Origin: Helianthus annuus
Lineage: Eukaryota; Streptophyta; Magnoliopsida; Asterales; Asteraceae
Direction of reading: 5' to 3'
Length of the DNA stretch: 64,000 nt
NCBI RefSeq assembly: GCF_002127325.2
Contig: NC_035443.2
Coordinates: 28,053,838-28,117,837 of the forward strand
Positions 19,071 to 32,090 of this stretch are shown here, piece after piece (positions within the stretch are counted from its first letter, which is position 1; every line of letters starts with the position of its first letter). The position numbers and the translations under genes are program-made. The notes below the pieces were generated by a model, which searched no databases, was not told the origin of the DNA, and saw only the letters and a list, made by a program, of their open reading frames with translations.

Positions 19071-22000
19071 ATGGTTAATCAGAGGAATTATGAGTTGTTG
19101 AAAGACTATCCATTAACAAGTGGAGAAGCCTATTTAACAACATAGGAAAGTAGTGATCAAGTCAGCCCTTGGATCTATGATTGTGGAGCCACTGATACGA
19201 TGACGTACGAACCATCGGACTCTGTCTCTACAAAGAGACCAAACAGAACCCACATCAAAACGGAAAATGGCGAAAATGTCTTAGTAAAGGGAGGAGGAAC
19301 TGTCGAAATATCTCCCAATTTGAAACTGTCAAACTGTTTATATGTTCCTTCGTTAGCACACAAGTTGTTATCAATAAGTCATGTTACAAAGGAACTCAAC
19401 TACACAGTTATAATGCACCCTCATTTTTGTATCTTACAGAACATCAGAACTGGAAAGATAATTGGGCGTGGTACTGAACTACATGGCTTATACTATGTGG
19501 ATGAGATGACTCAGTCAGGGACTACAATGCTTGCTCACGAAACCAAGAGTAGAGAAGCATGGCTTTGGCATAGACGATTAGGGCATCCTTCCACAGGATA
19601 TCTGTACCTGTTACTTCCCAAACTCTACCCGTCCAACATCACATTAGACTGTGAAACCTGTGTCTTATCCAAAAGCCATAAGAAACCATCCAAACCGAGT
19701 AACACCAGATTCAGTGAACCGTTTTCCCTAATACATTCAGATGTTTGGGGCCCAGCTGAAACTAATGGAGGTCAGAATTTTCAGTTCTTTCTACTATTCA
19801 TTGATGATTGTAGCCGTATGACATGGGGGTATTTTTTAAAAAACAAATCTGAAGCCTGTGACAAATTCAAACTGTTTTACACCATGGTCCAAACTCAATT
19901 CAAAACCAACATTCAGATCTTACGATCTGACGATGGAGGGGAGTATGTTAATAACCCCATCAAACAATTTATTCAAGAGAAGGGAATGATCCACCAAACC
20001 ACGTGCCCAAAACACCCAGAACAGAATGGTGTAGTTGAGCGAAAAATGGCATTCTAGTATAAATGACCAGAGCCCTTATGCTTGAATCCAAAGTTCCTAA
20101 GTCTTTTTGGCCCGAAGCTATAAACACAGTTGTGTATCTTCATAACTGTTTATCAACCAAAGCACTTGATCTAAAGACTCCCCTAGATACCATATCTACA
20201 TTCACTAAACTTCCTCCACCATATACCCTACCAACTCGAGTCTTTGGGTGTACAGCCTTTCCCCATATACCCAAAACTGAACGATCCAAACTTGACCCAT
20301 GCGCAGAGAAATGTATCTTTGTTGGTTATGGGGTGAATCAGATGGGATACAGATAATATAATCCATTACGACGTCGCGTAATTACCACTGTCCACTGTGA
20401 TTTTATTGAAACAGAATATTACTATCAGTCCCATCTCAGTGGTCAAGGGGAGATAGAGCATGAGGACTCACTGAGATGGTTGAAGTGGATTCCATCCGCA
20501 AGCGAAGACGAGTCATCTCATACATCCACACATATTGAGCCTGTCGAAAGTCTCACCCAAGAATCACCCAGATTGGTGTCCGATGTAAGTGACTCTCAAA
20601 ATATTGACTCTCAAAATCTTGGAAATGTGATTGAATCAGACCCTAATAATCATGAAAGTCCTGAGGTAATGGAAGAGGTGGAGATCGCTGAGCAAAACAA
20701 CGCAGCCCAAAGGGAAGTCGAATCTAACGAACAACATGATGGGGGCTCTGGAACAACATCGGGAACATATGTTTTACCTCCGAGAGCCAGTAGAGGGGTT
20801 CGTCCAAAACGGTACTCCCCAGGAAGAGAAACCAGAACTTCAAGGTATCCTGGAGCTAATACGGCCGACAGGAACTTATCTAACAATGCGAAAGCATTTG
20901 TTACCTCTCTATACTCCGAACAAATACCTAGTTTAGTAAAGGAAGCCCAAAGTCAGAAGAACTGGAAAGAAGCAATGGAAATGGAGATGCATGCTCTTAT
21001 GAAAAACAACACATGGGAGAAGTGCAGCCTTCCTAAAGGAAAGAAAACAGTTGGATGCCTGTGGGTGTATTCAATCAAATATAAACCAGATGGTTCCATT
21101 GGGAGATACAAAGCACGGCTTGTAGCCAAGGGTTACACTCAGACGTATGGGATCTATTACTCTGAGACTTTTTCTCCAGTTCCAAAAATGGACACCATCA
21201 GAGTCCTCTTCTCCGTAGTAGCCAATAAGAACTCGCCTCTCCACCAGCTCGATGTTACAAACGCATTTCTCCATGGAGACCTAACGGAAGAAGTCTACAT
21301 GGAAGCACCCCCAAGTTTTCTCGCAGGTTTTAAAGAAGGAGAAGTATGTCGGATGAAAAAGTCTTTATACGGGCTAAAACAGTCTCCTCGGGCATGGTTT
21401 GGAAAGTTCACTTTGGCCATGAAAGAATATGGGTATCACCAAAGTAATGCTGATCATACCCTGTTTCTCAAGAAAAGAAATGGTCTTGTAACGTGCTTGA
21501 TTATATATGTAGATGACATGATTATTACCGTAAACGATGTAGAAGAAATAGCACGGCTGAAAAAGAATCTGTTCTAAAAATTTGAAATGAAAAACCTTGG
21601 GAATCTCAAGTATTTCCTCGGAATAGAAGTCCTACGATCTAAACGGGAAATCTTCATCTAACAAATGAAGTATGTACTTGATCTACTTGCAGAAACCGGG
21701 CGGCGGATACTCCAATGGTGGTGAATCACAACCTTCACATAGAACTTAATGGAGAGCTTGCAGACAAAGAAAGGTATCAACGACTTGTGGGCAAGTTAAT
21801 TTATCTCTCTCACACTCGGCCCTATATAGCTTTCGCTGTTGGAGTAGTTAGTCAGTTCATGCACCAACCACAAGTTGCCCACATGGAAGCAGCTCAGAGA
21901 ATTTTAAGGTATCTCAAGGGGAACACAAACCATGGAGTGTTGTTCAAAATAAATGGACATTTAAATGTTGAACTCTACACTGATGCAGGCTGGGCTGGAG

Positions 22001-22430
22001 ATAAAGGAAACCGAAGGTCAACATCAGGATATTTCTCCTTAGTCGGTGGAAACCTAGTTACCTGGAGAAGTAAGAAGCAAAGGTGGTTGCTCTGTCGAGT
22101 GCAGAAGCAGAATTTAGAGGTATAGCTCGAGGTTTAAGCGATGTTCTTTGGATCAGGAAGCTTCTAGAAGACATCGGCTTCTCTTAGAGGGAACCAAGCA
22201 AAATTATGTGTGACAATACGGCTGCAATTCAGATCTCAGAAAACCCAGTTCAGCATGATCGAACGAAACACGTGGAGGTAGATCGTCATTTCATCAAGGA
22301 GAAACCGGAGGAAAAGATCATAGAGCTCCCATATGTGCCATCTAAAGATCAACTCGCAGATATTCTTACAAAAGCTGTCAATGGAAACGCGTTTAGCAGC
22401 TGCTTAAGCAAGTTAAGTATTGGTGATCCC
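19071..22430 (+). pseudogene. Decayed copia pol (element B)
   Basis: Protease WIYDCGATDTMT (Ser/Thr of the active site is Cys), integrase zinc finger (HRRLGHPS...CETC), integrase core IHSDVWGP and RSDDGGEY, RT with [13 protein letters not shown] and IYVDDMIIT (near 21500-21540), and RNase H with LYTDAGWAGD and MCDNTAAIQISENPVQH are all recognisable. The frame is broken by an early stop at 19142, a stop at 20055, a stop at 20354, stops near 21575 and 21659, a frameshift near 21700 and another near 22080. Domains run from about 19160 to 22430. It cannot encode a functional polyprotein. Confidence 0.9.
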
Positions 22431-22451
22431 ACTACTCAACTTGAGGGAGGG

Positions 22452-22592
22452 TGTCAGAAAGAAGACAAAATTTATAGTGTAGGGGCTAGTGTGTAACATG
22501 GTGTTATATATAAACACCTCTCTTGTAAACCCTAATTTTAATTTTCCTCTTTCAATCTAATACAACCCCTGTTTTCTCTATACCGTGTAACA
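22452..22592 (+). repeat. 3' LTR of B
   Basis: The 141-bp partner of 6398-6538, preceded by the purine-rich TTGAGGGAGGG (22441-22451) that serves as the polypurine tract. Confidence 0.9.
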
Positions 22593-22597
22593 AACTT

Positions 22598-23651
22598 CTC
22601 TTCCATTTTCTTCATTCTTTCCATCTCATTCCCTTCGCTTGTTTTTCCCCTTACATTCTTCTCCCTCCTTAAAAAAAATCTTTAGCAAAATCTGTATGAA
22701 AAGCATCACCTAATACTAGCTCAATCAGAAAACCCAAGGTTGTAGACACACCCCAAGTATCCCAAAAATCATATGATGACGAAGAATGGTTGACCATGTA
22801 TTGAAGTGCTATATGGTTCAAATACCTCGGTCAAGGCTACCCAAACCAACAATCCCAAGGGAGTTGGTCCTAACAGCCCTAAAGTATGAAGCAAACCTGA
22901 AATTGCATAACTTATGACCAAGAAACCTCAATTCATGAATAAGATAACTGTACCTAACGTTCATAAGAACGTAGTCAACCAAACAATAAAAATTCATTTA
23001 ACAACAAAGGTAAAGATTCGTTCAAACCAATCACCTATGGATACACACCTGATTTACCAACTAACAAGATCATGATTGTCAATAACTAGTTCTAATATCA
23101 TGCATTAAGTTTTAAAACCGCAATCTAGCAACCTAGCAATAAGCAAATCATAACATGGGCATAGTTCTACATGCCATGAATGATAAACCCACACATTCTT
23201 ATGTTAAAATCAATATATATCAAGCACACATAATCAACATAAATCAAACAAATTGTCATATTTAATAAATCAACACAAGTTGATACGAAACAGTCAAGTA
23301 GAAAAGTCAAGCCGGGTCAAGAATGATCTAAACCTAGGTGAATAGAAATAGAAATGGGAAACAAAACACAAAAACAAATTTAGTTGTGTAAACAATTCAA
23401 ATTGAACATGAATTCATCAACCCCGTTGCTAAAAATCTTCAATCTTCGACCTTTACTTCCCCAAAATCCTCTTAAGATACCCAATTCGTCGATCCCCTTG
23501 TTAGAAACTCAAGCGTAAGTTAAATAGCCTCTAAATTAGGGTTTAACATGAAATGAAATTGTTTTGACGACCAGATGGGTCGTCTGGTAGTATGATTGGA
23601 TGGCCCGTCTGTGATCCTATTCACACAATAAAGAAATTAGCTGCCATTAGT
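22598..23651. other. Non-coding stretch between B and D
   Basis: AT-rich sequence with no supported gene, repeat pair or RNA gene. A small hairpin-capable block (CCAGATGGGTCGTCTGG) lies at 23570-23588. It could be untranslated retrotransposon sequence, but I cannot show that. Confidence 0.5.
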
Positions 23652-23678
23652 TGTTAATTTCTACCTTTGATTTGGCTT

Positions 23679-23718
<40 letters not shown>

Positions 23719-23802
23719 TGGCTATAAATCTAGCCCTTCTTGTAATCACGATATATGCAGCAATGAATGAAAACCCAAAATAGCTTGGTGCCAATTTTCT
23801 CA
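23652..23802 (+). repeat. Possible 5' LTR remnant of D with a long T run
   Basis: It starts TGTTAATTTC and ends TTCTCA just before the primer-binding site variant. An unbroken T run of nearly 40 bases sits at about 23680-23717. A TATA-like GCTATAAATC follows. There is no clear full-length partner. Confidence 0.4.
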
Positions 23803-24189
23803 TGGTATCAGAACCGAAGGCTCGTCTTCTACCAAAATACAATCCAGAAACCAAACACACACACGCACAATAAAAAAACATACCTTCTGGAATATCTACA
23901 ATGAAACAAGACGAACTCTAGCTGCTGTGGAATTATCCTGTTTTGTGGAATCCGTTTTTTTACGAAGAAATATCCGGCTGAAGCGATGGTTGTCACTGGA
24001 TTTGACAAAGATAAGAGGTAGATCTTTTTTTATCAAAGTTCTTTTTAAGTTGCAGGTCCCTTTTTTAAGGAGATAAAGGCAGACCTCCTTTAGCTTTATG
24101 ACCAGGGTAAAAGCACAATTTTAATTGAGAAAGAAGGAAAGGAATATAGTCTATAAATTACAATGGTGATTACTAGAACCGGTACATGC

Positions 24190-24726
24190 ACATACTAAGG
24201 GAAGATTGGATCATCGATTTTGGAGCCACCGACTACATCCTCCATAATCTTCAACCCCTTCACAACATAATCATAAATAAATCTGAAACACCGACAGTAC
24301 TCCCAAGTGAGAAAACCGTATCGGTAAAGCAAAAGGGATTGTCACATGACAAAGGACATTAAAATTCAGAGAGGTCTTTATGATCGAAACTATAATTGCA
24401 TCTTACTCTCGGTCGGTCGTTTGACTAAATATTTGAATTGTTCAGTGAGTTTTTTTTCCGACATTTTGTGTCTTGCAATGTTTAAGCTCGAGGAAACTAA
24501 TTGGTATGGGTAAGTGCGTAAATGGACTCTACCGGATGGGCATAGTGGTTGAAGATAGAAAGGTCATGATGTCAAAGACAAATGCTGAAGTGTGGCACAA
24601 GAGACTGGGTCATCCATCTTATAGTAAGCTTTCTCGGGTTGATTTTCTTGAAACTATTTATTTTAGTAAAGACAATGTTTGTGATGCTTGTTGTAAGGCA
24701 AAACATACACGATTACCATTTCCCAG
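24190..24726 (+). pseudogene. Copia protease and pre-integrase fragment (D)
   Basis: DWIIDFGATDYI near 24208 matches the copia protease motif with Phe replacing the active-site Ser/Thr. After internal deletions and frame changes, the segment 24473-24726 carries the integrase zinc finger (VWHKRLGHPSYSKL, CDACCKAKH). The frame then enters the LTR of E at 24727. It is broken several times and is not functional. Confidence 0.75.
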
Positions 24727-25355
24727 TGTTGGATATATGTATGTCCGACCTTAATTAAAGTCAACGTAACTAACTCGGTACGATCCGAAGAGTTACACGT
24801 TGTTACACGAATCGTATATGTTCACGAGTAGGTAGATTATTATTTGTGAAATAATAATAGTTTAAACCCGAGGGACTTAATATTAATTAGATTATTATTA
24901 AGAGGATTATAATTGTATAATCTTAAAGGGCCTTAATGTAAGATTGGATTTTATAAAAGGAGGTTTAAGGTGGAAACCCTAGACACACTTTTATAAAAAC
25001 ACAAAACCCTAGCCACCCTTCTAAGCTTAGCCGCCATCCTCTTGCCGTCAACCAAGCATCGCCGCCGCCTCCTTCTTGGCTGGTTCTACTCTCGGGTATC
25101 TTGTGCTCGGTTGTGAACTTCCTACTAGCGAGGATTCGTTGTAACCCGCGTGTTACAATTCCGGTGTAGTCGTCAAAGGTTGATTACTAAAACCCTATAT
25201 GGTTGTTTATTCTGTTTATTTGTTTATACGCATATAACCTTGATCCTGATTGGGAATATTTATTAATCGGATTAATAAATCAAATTTATATAATCGGCTT
25301 TTGGTAAATTATATAAACCGTTTCCGCTAATATTTTGATACCATGATTCCCAACA
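24727..25355 (+). repeat. 5' LTR of E
   Basis: It begins TGTTGGATATATG and ends ATTCCCAACA. It contains TTATAAAAGGAGG as a TATA-like box near 24950, and a GC-rich downstream segment around 25030-25080 (CGCCGCCGCC). Confidence 0.92.
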
Positions 25356-25356
25356 G

Positions 25357-25369
25357 TGGTATCAGAGCC
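25357..25369 (+). other. Primer-binding site of E
   Basis: TGGTATCAGAGCC, one base after the LTR. Confidence 0.88.
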
Positions 25370-26641
25370 ACGGTTACACGCGTATAGATGGTAAAGTTAT
25401 AATTTTGATCTATGTTTTATTTGTCAAAAATTATTTGTTTTGACAAAAGATCAAAAGCTTTTGGTTGTCTATGGATTGTGATGTGAATCGAGCCCTAGGT
25501 TATAACCTTTGTCATGGTTGTGTTGGTTATGGTTTTATTTTGATTTGTATTTTTTTCTTTCGGATATTGGATCCGATGTAATAGTATTTTTTATTTGTAT
25601 TTTGTTGCGGATATTAGATCCGATGTAATAGATAGGATTAGAATAGATTTGTTTTTATTGTATTTTCAAATTTATTATTGTAATCCTTCGAGTACAAGAT
25701 CAAGATCAAGACAAATGGCGAACAGGTACCATGAAGATAGAGATCGCGGGTCAAGTGGGAGCTTTCAAAAATTAGCTTTTGAAACCCTTTTTGACTAGTT
25801 CGTTTCGTTTCTGGCTAAAACGAAACAGCCAACCTATTAGGGGCTCGATTCGTTTTTTTTTAATTATGTTTTGTGGTTGTGTTTTATTTATCGTAAATAA
25901 TCTAGATAACCCAAAATAAATAAAATTTTCACAATCAAGACAACGGTTTCATTAAAACAAGTCTTATAAAACTAAAAAGTACAATTAATAAAAGGTTTTT
26001 ATTAATATTTAAAACAAGATCATTCGCAATAAAACGACACATAGTTTAATAGGGTATTTAAAACTATATCGTGCGAGCGTGGAAAGGAGTTTCTATTATC
26101 ACGAATTATATAAAATCGGATTTTATAAACTATTGTGTAACTCACCTCATGCTACGAGTTATTTAAAATATTTTTTGGTAAATATTAAAATAAATCCCAA
26201 ATTTTAAATTGATGTTTTATGCCACCCTTAACGAGTTAACACTTCATTCTAAATCAAACCCAAATGTTAGTGTTATACCCTGCATCTGGGCGTCCATCGC
26301 GTCCATCATGAAAGAAGGCAATCATCGCGTTTCCTGTGTAACATAGGCCGGTGTTGCAGTTAACAGTAAAGGACAAAACATCGCTTGTTCATCAAGTGGG
26401 CATAGTTGGGGTTAAACATACATCATTTTAAGCGATAACCCCAAATGGAGAGTTGTGTAGTGGACACAATTAACAATCGTTGTTTACCTACATAATCATA
26501 CCAGTGGATAGTGCTTAAGCCAATTCACTGTCATATGATGAATCGGGATCTCATCTTAATTAAATTTTGTTTTTGGGTCATAAAATTAAATTAAGATATT
26601 AAAAACATAAAATACTAATTAATTAATTTTGAATTTTGTAG
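25370..26641 (+). other. Leader of E
   Basis: 1.27 kb of AT-rich untranslated sequence before gag. Short frames such as 25595-25798 have no recognisable domain. The repeated phrase GGATATTGGATCCGATGTAATAG / GGATATTAGATCCGATGTAATAG occurs twice, near 25563 and 25608. Confidence 0.6.
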
Positions 26642-27643
26642 ATGTCAACTGAAAACAATTCCTCCCAATTCTCTCTCAAGTCCATCTTAGAGAAGGACAA
26701 ACTGAACCGCTCCAACTTCATGGACTGGCACCGCAACTTGAAAATTGTTCTCAAGGCGGAGAACAAACTGTATGTTCTTGAAACACCAGTCCCTGATGGA
26801 CCCATCAACCAGCAAATTGTTGCATATAGAAACTATGCAAAGCACTTTGATGACTCTATGAAAGTCTCATGTTTAATGTTAGCATCCATGATTCCTGAAC
26901 TTCAAAGGACCATGGATGACAAGATGGCATATGAGATGAATGAGCACCTGATTGAAATGTTCCAACAGAAGGCTCGTCATGAGAGGTTTGATGTGATGGG
27001 ATCACTCATAACCACTCGTATGCAAGAGGGTACATCAGTTAGCGCTCATGTGCTAAAAATGAAGGCATATGTTGATCACTTGGCTCATCTGGAATCCCCC
27101 TTGAGTGATGAATTAGCTGGGGATATCATCCTCAACTCATTGCCTAAGTCATATGATCAGTTTACTATGAACTACAATATGAATGGGATGGAGAAGACAC
27201 TTGCAGAGCTGCATCAGATGCTCAAAACTGCTGAGGTGAATATACCCAGCAAGACTGCACCAGTGCTGATGATCAAGGAGGGTCATGTTAAGAAACCTAA
27301 CACCAAGAAAAGGGGCAATCAGGGCAAAGGGAAGGGCAAAGGCAAATTAGTTGCAAACAAGAAGCCACAGAAGGATGCCAAGTGTTTTCATTGTAATGAA
27401 TTTGGGCACTGGAAGAGGAACTGTGCTAAGTATTTAGCTGAACTGAAGCAAGCCAAGGCTTCAAGAGGAGAGTCCTCAGGTATATATGTTATTGAAATCT
27501 TTTCTTTTTCTGGCAAAACATGGGTGTTTGACACAGGATGTGGTTTTCACATTTGTAATGCTTTGCAGAGACTAAGAAAGATTAAGAAGCTGAAACAAGG
27601 CGACTTGGAGGTCCATGTTGGCAATGGACAAAGAGTGCTGTGA
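26642..27643 (+). pseudogene. gag: Gag and start of protease (element E)
   Basis: ATG at 26642 opens a UBN2-type capsid (FMDWHRNLKIVL near residue 25). A basic linker (KGKGKGKL) precedes a CCHC knuckle CFHCNEFGHWKRNC near residue 250. The protease active site WVFDTGCG follows near residue 297. The frame stops at 27643, and the remainder of the protease continues in another frame from about 27630. One base has been gained or lost there. Gag itself looks complete. Confidence 0.85.
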
Positions 27644-30580
27644 AGGCGATTGGAGAATATGTTCTTTTACTTCCTTCTAGTTTAGAACTTGTTTTGAACA
27701 ATGTTTATTTTATTCCTAGTGTTACTAGAAATATTGTTTCGGTTTCTGCTTTGCATGGACAAGGTTTCAATTATCATTTTAATGGTGAATTTATTTCCGC
27801 TTATTTTAATGATGTATTTTACTTTGATGCAAAACCAAACAATGGAATCTATGAGATAGAAATCCAAAACAATAACATATTATGCAACATCTCCCATAAA
27901 CGTAATAAGTTGGACTTTAACAATACGTATATGCGGCATTGTAGACTTGGTCACATAAGCGAGAACCGTGTTAAACAACTTAAAACCGAAGGAATCTTAG
28001 ATTCTAAGGGTTCAGAAACGTTTGGCAAATGCGAATCATGCTTAAGTGGAAAGTTAACAAAAGCACCTTTTTCAAATGTTGGAGAAAGAGCTAATGATAT
28101 GTTGGGACTTATACATACAGATGTATGTGGTCCATTCAGAATAATGTCAAGACATGGAGAAAGATACTTTGTTACATTCACTGATGATTTCAGTAGATAT
28201 GGTTATGTTTATCTTATGAACCATAAACATGAGACATTTGAAAAGTTCAAGGAGTACCAAAATGAAGTAGAGAATCAGCTAAATAGAACTATTAAGATGC
28301 TTCGTTCAGATCGAGGCGGTGAATATCTTAGTCAGGAGTTCATCGACCATCTAAAGGATTGTGGAATAGTTTCACAGCTCACTCCACCTGGAACGCCACA
28401 ACATAATGGTTTGTCTGAACAGAGAAATCGAACTCTATTAGATACGGTTCGATCAATGATGTGTCGAACAACTCTACCACACTCCTTTTGGAGCTATACT
28501 CTGGAAACTGCCGGAAAACTTGTGAATATAGCTCCAACGAAGAAAGTTGAAAAAACGCCTTATGAGATATGGCATGGAAAGAAACCAAAAGTATCCTATC
28601 TCAAGGTCTGGGGATGTAACGCTTATGTCACTCTAGAATCTTCGGATAAACTAGATCCCAGAGGCGAAAAAGTGGTTTTCGTCGGATACGCTAAAAGGAT
28701 CGGTTACCTTTTCTACCACCCCACTGAAAATAAGATTTTCACTAAACGCAGAGGCACTTTCTTGGAGGAAGCGCTTCTGGCACGAGGGATTGGAGAAAAC
28801 CATGTGGATCTTGAAGAAATTCGAGAATCACAAGTGACTGAACCAGTTGTTCAGACAGAACCAGAAGTAACTGATCTAGTTGTTGAAGTTGAGCCTGAGA
28901 GGACTCAAGAAACAACAGAAACACCAAGTGTTCGAAGAAGTATTAGGGATCGTCGCGCACCTGAAAGGTATGACGATATCTTCATGATTGATGAAGCTGA
29001 ACCTGCTACTTACAAAGCTGCAATGTTGGATTCAGAATCCAAGAAATGGTAAGAAGCCATGAATGCAGAGATGCAATTCATGTATGATAACCAAGTCTGG
29101 GATTTGGTTGATCTTCCTACCGAAGATCGGACTGTAGGAAACAAACGGATCTTCAAGAAGAAGACCGACATGGATGGAAATGTGCAAACCTACAAAGCAA
29201 GGCTTGTAGCAAAAGGGTTCACTCAGACTCAAGGAATTGATTATGAGGAAACTTTCTCGCCAGTAGCCATGCTTAATTCTATTAGAATTCTACTTGCCAT
29301 TGCTGCATATTATGACTATGAGATATGGCAAATGGATGTCAAGACCGCGTTCCTTAATGGACACTTACTTGAAGATGTCTATATGGTTCAACGTGAAGGT
29401 TTTGTCGATCCAAATAATCCTAATAAGGAGTGGAAGCTAAATAAATCCATCTATGGATTAAAGCAAGCATCTCGCAGCTGGAATCTTCGTTTTAATCAGA
29501 AAATTTAAGAGTTTGGCTTCATTAAAATCGAAGATGAATCATGTGTTTACAAGAAATATAGTTGGAGCTATATCACTTTTCTAATTCTGTATGTAGATGA
29601 CATACTAATCATTGGAAACAATATCCCTATGCTAAAAGATGTTAAGGCTTGGTTGGGAAAATATTTCGCAATGAAAGATCTTGGTGAAGCCTCTTATATT
29701 CTAGGAATAAAGATTTATAGAGATAGATCAAAGCGGTTATTAGGTTTAAGTCAAAGTACATATATTGATAAGGTCATGACGCTTCTCAATGCAAGACTCA
29801 AAAAGGGGGCTCTTGCCCATGGCACATGGAACCATTCTTAATGGCGAGCAGTGTGCTAAGACCGGAGAGGAAAAGAAGAAAATGGAAAGAGTTCCATATG
29901 CTTCTGCTATCGGTTCCATCATGTACGCCATGTTATGTACCAGACCTGATGTCTCGTATGCTCTTAGCATGACGAGTAGATATCAACAGAATCCAGGAGA
30001 GAGTCACTGGGCTGCAGTGAAGAACATTCTTAAGTACTTAAGAAGGACTAAGGACATGTTCTTAATATATGGAGGACTGGATGAGGAGCTATCAGTTAAG
30101 TGTTATACTTATGCAAGTTTCCAGACTGATCGTGATGATTCAAGATCACAGACGGGATATGTTTTCATTCTGAATGGTGGGGCTGTTACTTGGAAGAGCT
30201 CGAAGCAAAGTGTGGTTGCTCAATCCACCTGTGAATCAGAATACAATGCTGCATCAGATGCTGCTAAGGAGGCTGCCTGGATGAAGAAGTTCATTACTGA
30301 TCTCGACGTTGTGCCTAGCATAAAGAAACCAATCGAGATGTTGTGTGACAATACTGGTGCCATTGCTCTTGCAAAGGAAATAAGGTCGCATCAAACCACA
30401 AGGCATATACTTAGAAAATTCCACTATATTAGAGAGATAATAGAGCGTGGAGACATCGTAATAAGCAAAGTTCATACGGATCTAAATCTGGCTGACCCCT
30501 TTACTAAGCCTCTACCTCAAGCTAAACATGAGGAGCATGCTGGAAAAATAGGGCTTAGATTTGCTAGAAAGTGGACATGA
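27640..30580 (+). pseudogene. Decayed copia pol (element E)
   Basis: Integrase zinc finger (HCRLGHISENRVKQL, CESC), core HTDVCGPF, RSDRGGEY and PQHNGLSEQRNRT; RT with WQMDVKTAFLNGH and LYVDDILIIGN (near 29590); and RNase H with CYTYASFQTDR, SEYNAASDAAKEA and LCDNTGAIALAKE. In-frame stops occur at 29050 (TAA after KKW) and 29506, and a frameshift near 29790 moves RNase H to another frame (29789-30580). These, with the protease frameshift, inactivate the copy. Confidence 0.9.
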
Positions 30581-31461
30581 TCTGTAGTTAGTATTGGTGT
30601 TTTAATTTTGAACTAAAACAGTTACATTGAAATAGTTATTTGATTTATTGGTTAAATGCAAGTTTAATTATTTTGTTACCGTGTTCGTTATTTGTATGTT
30701 TATATCCTTGAATAAGCGTATTCTAAAATATCCGTAGTCGATCAAATTACATGGGAATGAATTTGAATGTAAGACTGTTGTGAATTGAGATGATTGTATT
30801 CATGAGATGAATAACTCAAGAGTTTGAGAATCAAAATTCACAGATATCACTAGGGAATGATATTGGATGTAACTCGCTTCAAAACGATCTCCATGGATCT
30901 AAGTCATGAGATGTTTTGATATTGATATGTTCAATCTGTCCTTTTTCCTTAGGCACATATTAAACTACATTGATCAAGGACAATCTTTAATGTTATCTAA
31001 CACTGTCCTGAAACATGGGTAGTAATCCGGGTAGCATTGGGAGGAATCCAAAGGTCAAGTGGGAGTTGTATGATGCTGATGGAATTCTGTACTTCTATAG
31101 GATTAGAAGTTTAGACATTCTGGCGCCCTCGTTAACTCAAACTAGAATAAATGCGTGGCCACGCTCGGACTAAAAGTAGTTCGTTAGACCACTTTGAATT
31201 AAAGACGAGAATAGAGAATGGTTGATCACTATATAAGAATGAATGATCCATGTCTTATGATCAACGAATGTTCTATACAGAAGGGACTTATTGATAGAAT
31301 TATCAGGGCTATAGTATTTGGTTAAGTAAAGTGTTACTTGAACACAACGAACTAGTTGACGACTGTAAAGTGTCATGTCGTGTTAAGAGCAGTGCGATGC
31401 AACTAGGCGTCCAACTCTGCACACGTTGACTCATTTAATTAAAATCATACAAGTGGGAGAT
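30581..31461 (+). other. 3' untranslated region of E
   Basis: 880 bp between the RNase H stop and the 3' LTR, AT-rich and without supported genes. It ends in the polypurine tract AAGTGGGAGA at 31451-31460. Confidence 0.65.
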
Positions 31462-32090
31462 TGTTGGATATATGTATGTCCGACCTTAATTAAAGTCAAT
31501 GTAACTAACTCGGTACGATCCGAAGAGTTACACGTTGGTACACGAATCGTATATGTTCACGAGTAGGTAGATTATTATTTGTGAAATAATAAATGTTTAA
31601 ACCCGAGGGATTTAATATTAATTAGATTATTATTAAGAGGATTATAATTGTATAATCTTAAAGGGCCTTAATGTAAGATTGGGTTTTATAAAAGGATGTT
31701 TAAGGTGGAAACCCTAGACAAACTTTTATAAAAACACAAAACCCTAGCCACCCTCCTAAGCTTGGCCGCCATCCTCTTGCCGTCGACCAAGCATCGCCGC
31801 CGCCTCCTTCTTGGCCGGTTCTACTCTTGGGTATCTTGTGCTCGGTTGTGAACTTCCTACTAGCGAGGATTCGTTGTAACCCGCGTGTTACAATTTCGGT
31901 GTAGTCGTCAAAGGTTGATTACTAAAACCCTTTTTGGTTGTTTATTCCGTTGATTTGTTTATACGCATATAACCTTGATCCTGATTGGGAATATTTATTA
32001 ATCGGATTAATAAATCAAATTTATATAATCGGCTTTTGGTAAATTATATAAACCACTTTCGCTAGTATTTTGATACCATGATTCCCAACA
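31462..32090 (+). repeat. 3' LTR of E
   Basis: The 629-bp partner of 24727-25355, with scattered substitutions. Confidence 0.92.

Larger units (their letters stand above)
6398..22592 (+). mobile_element. Ty1/copia retrotransposon B, split by element C
   Basis: Two 141-bp LTRs (6398-6538, 22452-22592) with TG...CA ends are flanked by AACTT at 6393-6397 and 22593-22597. The primer-binding site abuts the left LTR. Removing element C leaves about 4.8 kb with a leader and a decayed pol but no recognisable gag. It is non-functional. Confidence 0.93.
24727..32090 (+). mobile_element. Ty1/copia retrotransposon E
   Basis: 629-bp LTRs (24727-25355 and 31462-32090) with TG...CA ends are flanked by CCCAG at 24722-24726 and 32091-32095. 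A primer-binding site, a 1.3-kb leader, gag-pol and a polypurine tract (AAGTGGGAGA, 31451-31460) are present. The LTR copies differ by a modest number of substitutions. Gag-pol has four or five disabling changes. Confidence 0.95.

Noticed and set aside
25595..25798. 67-codon frame in the leader of E
   Set aside because: No domain, inside untranslated leader, overlaps a local sequence duplication.
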